From assembly GCA_963931525.1 (NCBI GenBank), contig OZ007023.1, positions 1 through 64,000 of the forward strand: DNA of 64,000 nt. The letters are read 5' to 3'. A program made the translations under genes and the position numbers. This DNA is from Fimenecus sp900545625. Its GTDB lineage: Bacteria; Bacillota; Clostridia; Oscillospirales; Acutalibacteraceae. Shown here piece after piece: positions 59,235 to 64,000 of the stretch (positions are counted from its first letter, which is position 1; each line of letters opens with the position of its first letter). The notes beneath the pieces were generated by a model. That model was not told the DNA's origin, made no database searches, and was given only the letters and a program-made list of their open reading frames with translations.

Positions 59235-59269
59235 ACGGCGGTGCTCCTTTTTTGTTGGAACACCGCCGT
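59235..59269 (-). terminator. Terminator after the 59284 gene
   Basis: Arms ACGGCGGTG and CACCGCCGT with an extra paired TCC/GGA, followed on the minus strand by TTTTTT. Confidence 0.88.
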
Positions 59270-59283
59270 AAATTATTACTTAT

Positions 59284-60183
59284 TCAGTTTTCAAAGCCTA
59301 AAAATTCTTTGAAATTCTTATTCATTATTTTCATTCGTTTGCTGACTGCACTGTGGGTTTTGTAGCCGAGCCGTTTTGCAATTTCTTTTTGAGTAATCCC
59401 TTTTTCCGAAAGATAATATATCTCTTTGTCGGTGCTGTTCAGCGTTTTGGCGAACTCATCACGCAGGAATATATACCGCTGTTCTTCCTCGGGGTCATTT
59501 GCAAAAAATATTTTTGCGCCTTCAATATCGGTTGTTTCATTCTCCGATAACTCGCTGAAAAGGAGCGGCGCACCAAGCTTTGTTTTTGCGTGCGTCCACT
59601 TGTTGTAAAAGTTTATTTTGTCCTGATTCAACCGTTCTGTAAAATCCTCGTGTTGCGGAAGCTTTTTGGAAACACTGAAAATTGCGGGAACCTGCTGACC
59701 CTGCATAACCGTTTCAATCAGCGTTTCGTCAATTACCCCGGCAACCTTTTCAACTACCGTATGTATTTCTTCGTCGGTAAGAGCACCGGCCTCTTTGCCT
59801 ACAGACTTCGCATAGCAGTCAAGGCCCAACATAACCGGTTCCTCGTACATTTCAAAAAATCGGTCAATATATTCGTTCAGCTTGTCCTGATCCGTGTAGA
59901 TTTCTGAAATTTGCTCGGAGAAATATTCCGCATCGGTATTCTCCAAAAGGTTTACCGGATAGTCTTTTGAAAAGTTTTTCATTTCCCGATTAACACCGAG
60001 CGGACGCAAGTTTCCGAGCCAGTATTCCCCGAAAATCTTTTTGGCACGAACAAAAACTTCAGCCTGTTCGCCTTTTAAATTACATTCGCGGTTCAGCGTT
60101 ATATTTGCCGTAAAATCGTTGTTCTGAAAGAATGATTGCAGTTCCGACAACTGTTCCGGTGTGAATTTGATTTTATTTGCCAT
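59284..60183 (-). CDS. Unknown protein with a C-terminal sigma-region-4-like HTH
   Basis: 299 residues, start ATG 60183 with GAGGAGG upstream. The last ~50 residues (LNSTDKEIYYLSEKGITQKEIAKRLGYKTHSAVSKRMKIM) form a region-4-type HTH. The first ~240 residues are acidic and helical and not recognised. No region 2 is seen, so it is more likely a transcription regulator than a sigma factor. Possibly the right-hand regulator of element 3. The gap 60184-60413 holds its leader and nothing else I can support. Confidence 0.65.
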   Translation of the reverse strand: MANKIKFTPEQLSELQSFFQNNDFTANITLNRECNLKGEQAEVFVRAKKIFGEYWLGNLRPLGVNREMKNFSKDYPVNLLENTDAEYFSEQISEIYTDQDKLNEYIDRFFEMYEEPVMLGLDCYAKSVGKEAGALTDEEIHTVVEKVAGVIDETLIETVMQGQQVPAIFSVSKKLPQHEDFTERLNQDKINFYNKWTHAKTKLGAPLLFSELSENETTDIEGAKIFFANDPEEEQRYIFLRDEFAKTLNSTDKEIYYLSEKGITQKEIAKRLGYKTHSAVSKRMKIMNKNFKEFLGFEN

Positions 60184-60413
60184 AGACCTGCCTCCTCGGA
60201 TTTATGCTTTTATTTTAGCATAGCAACTGTCCGAAATACAGTACATTTTCTTGCACCGTTCTCTTGAACACCGACTTTAAGTTGCTCATGTTCTCCACAT
60301 CAAGCAAAGATAGAAACCTTCGTAATTTTCTCTGTTTTTGTCAGTCTTACTTTATGATGGAGCTCATTTTCTATTGACGAGTGTTCAATTTCAACTTACA
60401 AGTTGCAATCGTT

Positions 60414-61142
60414 TTATAGCCCTTGGACAACCTCCATATCCAGTTGTTTTTTTCTTTCTTTCCAGTCGGGCATTTGTACTGTCAGAAAATCATAAAAATC
60501 TTTGCTGTGATTTGGATATAGAAGATGAGTTAATTCATGAAGTATTACATACTGAATACACCGAATATCAGCTTTTAAAAGATATTCATTAAGTGTTATT
60601 TTGCATTTATTAGGAGTACAGCTACCCCAAAGAGTTTTCATCTTTTTTATGCAAAGTATCGGTCGGTCAATGCCGTATTTGTTGAATACTCTGTCAAAAC
60701 ATAGATCGGTTTCTTTTTGAAACAATGTTCGTGCTGTTTCTCTCCACCACATTGTAAATGTTCTTTGGAGCATATCCTCATCATCGGTTTTTCTGAGGTA
60801 GACAACCACCTTTTTTTCGTCAACTTCAACATGGTTTTGCAAAGATGCCTCTTTTAAAATACGCATATCTTTACCCAGAAACTGTGTTGAAGAACCATTG
60901 CGAATGTCCGACAAATTATTATAACCGCTTGACTTTTTATATTTTGTGATCTGCTCGTCTATCCATTTTGTCCTTTGATTTAGAAAGTTATCTATCCAAT
61001 CGTTTGGTACTTGTTCCGGTACCGATAAATATACAGTTAGCGAACGAAAAACTTTCAGATGCACATTTTTGATTTTCTTGCGATAAATCTCAACTTTGAC
61101 CGAACCGTTTATCGGGCTTAAATATAATTCTTTTTCTTCCAT
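60414..61142 (-). CDS. YgjP/M48-like metallopeptidase (DUF45) of a type I RM locus
   Basis: 242 residues. Zinc motif HELTHLLYPNHSKDFY, i.e. HExxH with a third His downstream, preceded by KTLWGSCTPNKCKITLNEYLL, the DUF45/WLM pattern. Its start shares a base with the hsdR stop (TAATG), so the two are coupled. Such genes often follow hsdR; whether it acts on restriction proteins is not established. Confidence 0.85.
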   Translation of the reverse strand: MEEKELYLSPINGSVKVEIYRKKIKNVHLKVFRSLTVYLSVPEQVPNDWIDNFLNQRTKWIDEQITKYKKSSGYNNLSDIRNGSSTQFLGKDMRILKEASLQNHVEVDEKKVVVYLRKTDDEDMLQRTFTMWWRETARTLFQKETDLCFDRVFNKYGIDRPILCIKKMKTLWGSCTPNKCKITLNEYLLKADIRCIQYVILHELTHLLYPNHSKDFYDFLTVQMPDWKERKKQLDMEVVQGL

Positions 61143-64000
61143 TAGTATCTTGCAACCGCAACTTTCATAATTTCATCAATGATAATATCTAACATTTCAA
61201 TATTTGAATTGTCAATTTCTACGCTGATTTCATCAAACATATCGAAAAGACAATCATCAAGCGCACGATGTATTTGCTTATGCACCACTTCATTGTGCTT
61301 CCAATCACGTTTTGCATTGTCTGCAACAGCTTTCGTAATTCTTCTTGAATAATCAGCAATTATATTTTCAATACTGTCAGTGATATTGATTTTGGATTTT
61401 GAGCGAACAGTAGTAACCACTGCACCATAGAATGCCTTAGCATCGCTATCATTTGCAATAGAAACCGGGTAGTCTTTTGTCATTCGCCCATTACGGAAAT
61501 CATCGGCCATTGCTTCCATTGTTGTGAAATACTTATCGGCATCTCTTGTCTTATCGTATTCTGCAAGCGTGGTTTTAATTTTGGTAGAGAACTCCTCGAA
61601 TAAGAGAGGGTCATCGTAGCGAACCTGTTTTAATTCAGATTCAATACGGGTTTTAATTTTATCCGCTTTAACATTGCTCGGCTCATCACTGCTTAAGAGC
61701 TTTTGCATTGCTTTTTCATCAGTAATGGAAACCGGCTTGATAATTTGATGAACTTCTGTCGCATTAACAAATGTATCAAGAAGATTTTTGATGCCAGCTT
61801 CATATTTGGAAAGGTCTATTTCGTTATCAAATCTTTCTATGACACTCTGGCGAAGTTTATCAAAGAATCTGTAATCGCTGCGATATTTTTCCAGTTTATC
61901 AAATCCAATTTCGACAAAAATATCTCTGTTTGTTAAAGCAAGATTCAAATGGTTTGCATAGGTTTTTAGTTTCTCATAGAATTCGTTCCGCTTTGCATCG
62001 TCTTCGAGACTCATTTGCCATGTGTCCGATGTTGCATTTTTGTCAATATCGGCAAACATATTCCACAGTTCTTCATGTGATGCTTCAAGTTTATTTTTTT
62101 CATCAATCGGTCCGAGAATAGAACCTTCAATATCTTCTTGGTCGTAAGAATTCATAGAAGATTCTGCATCGTCATAGAGGTCTACTGCCGTTCTTAATTT
62201 TTTAAAAATTCCCCAATAGTCAACAATAAGCCCGAAGTCTTTGCCTTTATAAACACGGTTTACACGGGCGATAGCCTGCAAAAGATTATGCTCCTGTAAT
62301 GTCTTATCAACATATAATACCCCGGCAACGGGAGCGTCAAAACCAGTGAGCAACATATCTTTTACAATAAGCATATTGATTTCGCCTTCGGGATTCTTAA
62401 AATCCTCACAAACGGAATCGCAATATTTTTCATCATTATCCCCAAACAGCGGTTTGACATGTTTGTCATGGTAGTCTTTGATTTTCTTAATTGATGCCGA
62501 AGTCACATCATCATCATTGCCTTCTCGTTTGTCACCAAAAGTTATAACAACACGGGGATTTGCTTTCTTGCCGGGTAAGGACGAAATGATATTATACATA
62601 TCAACGGCAGTAGCACGAGACGAGCAAACAACCATTGCCTTAAGACCTTTCGGCAAGCAATAGTTGACAAAGTGGTCATAAATATCAAAGGCAATCAAGT
62701 TAATACGGCTGCTTGCCTCAGCAAGTTTGGACCATTTGCTATACTTCGCTTTGAGCTCTTGCTTTTTGTCATCGGGCAGGTTTTCGGTAAGACTATCGAA
62801 AAATGCATCTATCGTATTTGAAGGATCGTTTTGCTTTACTTTTCTGCCTTCATATACAAGGGGAACTGTAATCTTATCCTCAATAGAACGTTTCATCGTA
62901 TAATTGTGGATTGGATCACCGAACTTTTTATATGTGTTCTTCTTGGATTTTGAAATGAGAGGTGTTCCGGTAAATGCAATCAATGTGGCGTTGGGCAAAA
63001 CCTCACGCATATAGTTATACATAGCGCTGTACTGAGAGCGGTGTGCTTCGTCAATTAAAACATAGAACTTTTCGCTGTCCTCTTCAAGATAGCGGTTTTT
63101 ACATACGGTTTCAAATTTATTGATAAGGGTGGTAATAACAAGATTTCCTTTATCTTTCAAGAGCGTTTTGAGACCTTTGCCCGTTGCGGCGCGCACAGGT
63201 GCCATTTGGGAATTGGCAAAGTTATCCCGAATTTGCTTATCCAAGTTTACACGGTCTGTAACAATAACAAAGCGGGGGTGTTCTTTTGCTTTCAATGACT
63301 GAATTTTTTTGACAAGCATAACCATAGTCAGCGATTTACCACTGCCTTGTGTATGCCAAATAACACCGCCGGTTGTTCCTTTGTTATCTTCACCGTTGAT
63401 GCGTTTGACAGCATTTTCAACGGCAAAGAACTGTTGATGACGGCATATTTTTTTGATGTTGCTATCGTATAAAATATAATCGTGAATAAGGGTTAAGAAT
63501 CTCTTTTTGTCAAGCAATGATGCAGTAATTCTGTCTTGTTCCAAAATCTGACCGTCGGGAGAACAGCTTTGGCAGATTTGTTTTTGCCAGTCTACATCAT
63601 CCTCACGCCACTCAACGAAATAATCGGCGGTTGTTCCGCAAGTTCCGTAAACAACTTTATTAGGATTCATAGCCATGACAAGCTGTGTGAACTTAAACAA
63701 CTGCGGAATGTATTCCGGTCCCATGTTGCGAACATTTTGGAGTACCCCTTCTTTTACATCCACACTTGATTTTTTACACTCGATAACGGCAAGAGGAATA
63801 CCGTTAACCATAATGACAACATCAGGGCGAGCATACTGTCCATTAGCTCTTTCAACACTGAATTCTTCTGTTACCTGCCAAATGTTGTTTGCCGGATGTT
63901 CAAAGTCTATATATGATAAATCAAAGGACTGCCGAACCGGGACATCCTGATCTATTACTACATTCTCTTCAAGACTGATACCGAGCGTTAGAAGATTATA
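61142..64000 (-). CDS. hsdR: Type I restriction enzyme R subunit, second system (5' partial)
   Basis: At least 953 residues; the frame is open to the right window edge, with the N-terminal tip missing. Nuclease motif ARPDVVIMVNGIPLAVIECKK, Walker A HTQGSGKSLTM, DEAH in VLIDEAHRSQYS, then AFTGTP and ARVNRVYKG. It differs from the HsdR at 1917 throughout, so it belongs to another type I system. hsdM and hsdS are presumably beyond the right edge. Confidence 0.94.
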   Translation of the reverse strand, partial: YNLLTLGISLEENVVIDQDVPVRQSFDLSYIDFEHPANNIWQVTEEFSVERANGQYARPDVVIMVNGIPLAVIECKKSSVDVKEGVLQNVRNMGPEYIPQLFKFTQLVMAMNPNKVVYGTCGTTADYFVEWREDDVDWQKQICQSCSPDGQILEQDRITASLLDKKRFLTLIHDYILYDSNIKKICRHQQFFAVENAVKRINGEDNKGTTGGVIWHTQGSGKSLTMVMLVKKIQSLKAKEHPRFVIVTDRVNLDKQIRDNFANSQMAPVRAATGKGLKTLLKDKGNLVITTLINKFETVCKNRYLEEDSEKFYVLIDEAHRSQYSAMYNYMREVLPNATLIAFTGTPLISKSKKNTYKKFGDPIHNYTMKRSIEDKITVPLVYEGRKVKQNDPSNTIDAFFDSLTENLPDDKKQELKAKYSKWSKLAEASSRINLIAFDIYDHFVNYCLPKGLKAMVVCSSRATAVDMYNIISSLPGKKANPRVVITFGDKREGNDDDVTSASIKKIKDYHDKHVKPLFGDNDEKYCDSVCEDFKNPEGEINMLIVKDMLLTGFDAPVAGVLYVDKTLQEHNLLQAIARVNRVYKGKDFGLIVDYWGIFKKLRTAVDLYDDAESSMNSYDQEDIEGSILGPIDEKNKLEASHEELWNMFADIDKNATSDTWQMSLEDDAKRNEFYEKLKTYANHLNLALTNRDIFVEIGFDKLEKYRSDYRFFDKLRQSVIERFDNEIDLSKYEAGIKNLLDTFVNATEVHQIIKPVSITDEKAMQKLLSSDEPSNVKADKIKTRIESELKQVRYDDPLLFEEFSTKIKTTLAEYDKTRDADKYFTTMEAMADDFRNGRMTKDYPVSIANDSDAKAFYGAVVTTVRSKSKINITDSIENIIADYSRRITKAVADNAKRDWKHNEVVHKQIHRALDDCLFDMFDEISVEIDNSNIEMLDIIIDEIMKVAVARY

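Overview
The window looks like gut Clostridia (Oscillospiraceae/Lachnospiraceae type) DNA made almost entirely of mobile and defence genes. I base this on the gene families (Tn1549-like conjugation modules with Maff2, PrgI, PcfB, DUF4315/DUF4366, TTRAP, Cys-rich VLP and KTR proteins), Clostridia-style ribosome-binding sites, frequent TTG starts and a large serine recombinase. I saw no housekeeping gene, rRNA, tRNA or CRISPR array.

Layout. (1) 1-7127, plus strand: a defence operon of McrB (5' end outside the window), McrC, type I HsdR, a NYN-domain protein and an unknown protein, closed by a strong hairpin at 7129-7169. (2) 7195-8203: a SLOG-family gene and an XRE regulator, both minus. (3) 8493-29920, minus: the transfer operon of ICE-1, with DUF5348, DUF6050, a Cys-rich protein, a replication initiator, PcfB, VirD4, two Maff2 copies, TrbL, an MT-A70 methylase, PrgI, VirB4, an unknown protein, a SPPY methylase, an NlpC/P60 protein, DUF4315, DUF4366, TopB, an ArdC/LtrC zincin, an unknown protein, TTRAP, an ArdA fusion and a small Cys protein. 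Its relaxase and recombinase are not in the window. (4) 29921-29995: a 75-bp relic of a serine recombinase gene. (5) 29994-56187: complete ICE-2, transfer genes on plus, with relaxase/MobC, oriT, a Cfr/RlmN-like methyltransferase behind a leader-peptide attenuator, a sigma factor, TnpW and a large serine recombinase. (6) 56186-60183, minus and visibly more AT-rich: the other half of the broken recombinase gene, then ParB, two MobC-like proteins and regulators (element 3). (7) 60414-64000, minus: a metallopeptidase and a second HsdR whose 5' end is outside.

How it fits together. ICE-2 has inserted inside the recombinase gene of element 3. The sequence left of 29995 and right of 56186 joins back into one open reading frame (..GYTGTNF + NRPGFQQLL..) across a shared AA/TT dinucleotide. 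On both sides, 11 bases inward of that dinucleotide, lies the same inverted 10-mer GATAGCGATA. ICE-1 then interrupts the same recombinase gene about 24 codons further on. The result is a nest of three elements with two related ICEs head to head. Both ICEs carry ArdA and ArdC-like antirestriction proteins and sit between two different HsdR genes.

The points most worth following up are the McrBC-HsdR-NYN operon, the integration of ICEs into a recombinase gene, the attenuated Cfr-like gene, a conserved-looking non-coding region upstream of tnpW, and duplicated oriT-like sequences in ICE-2.
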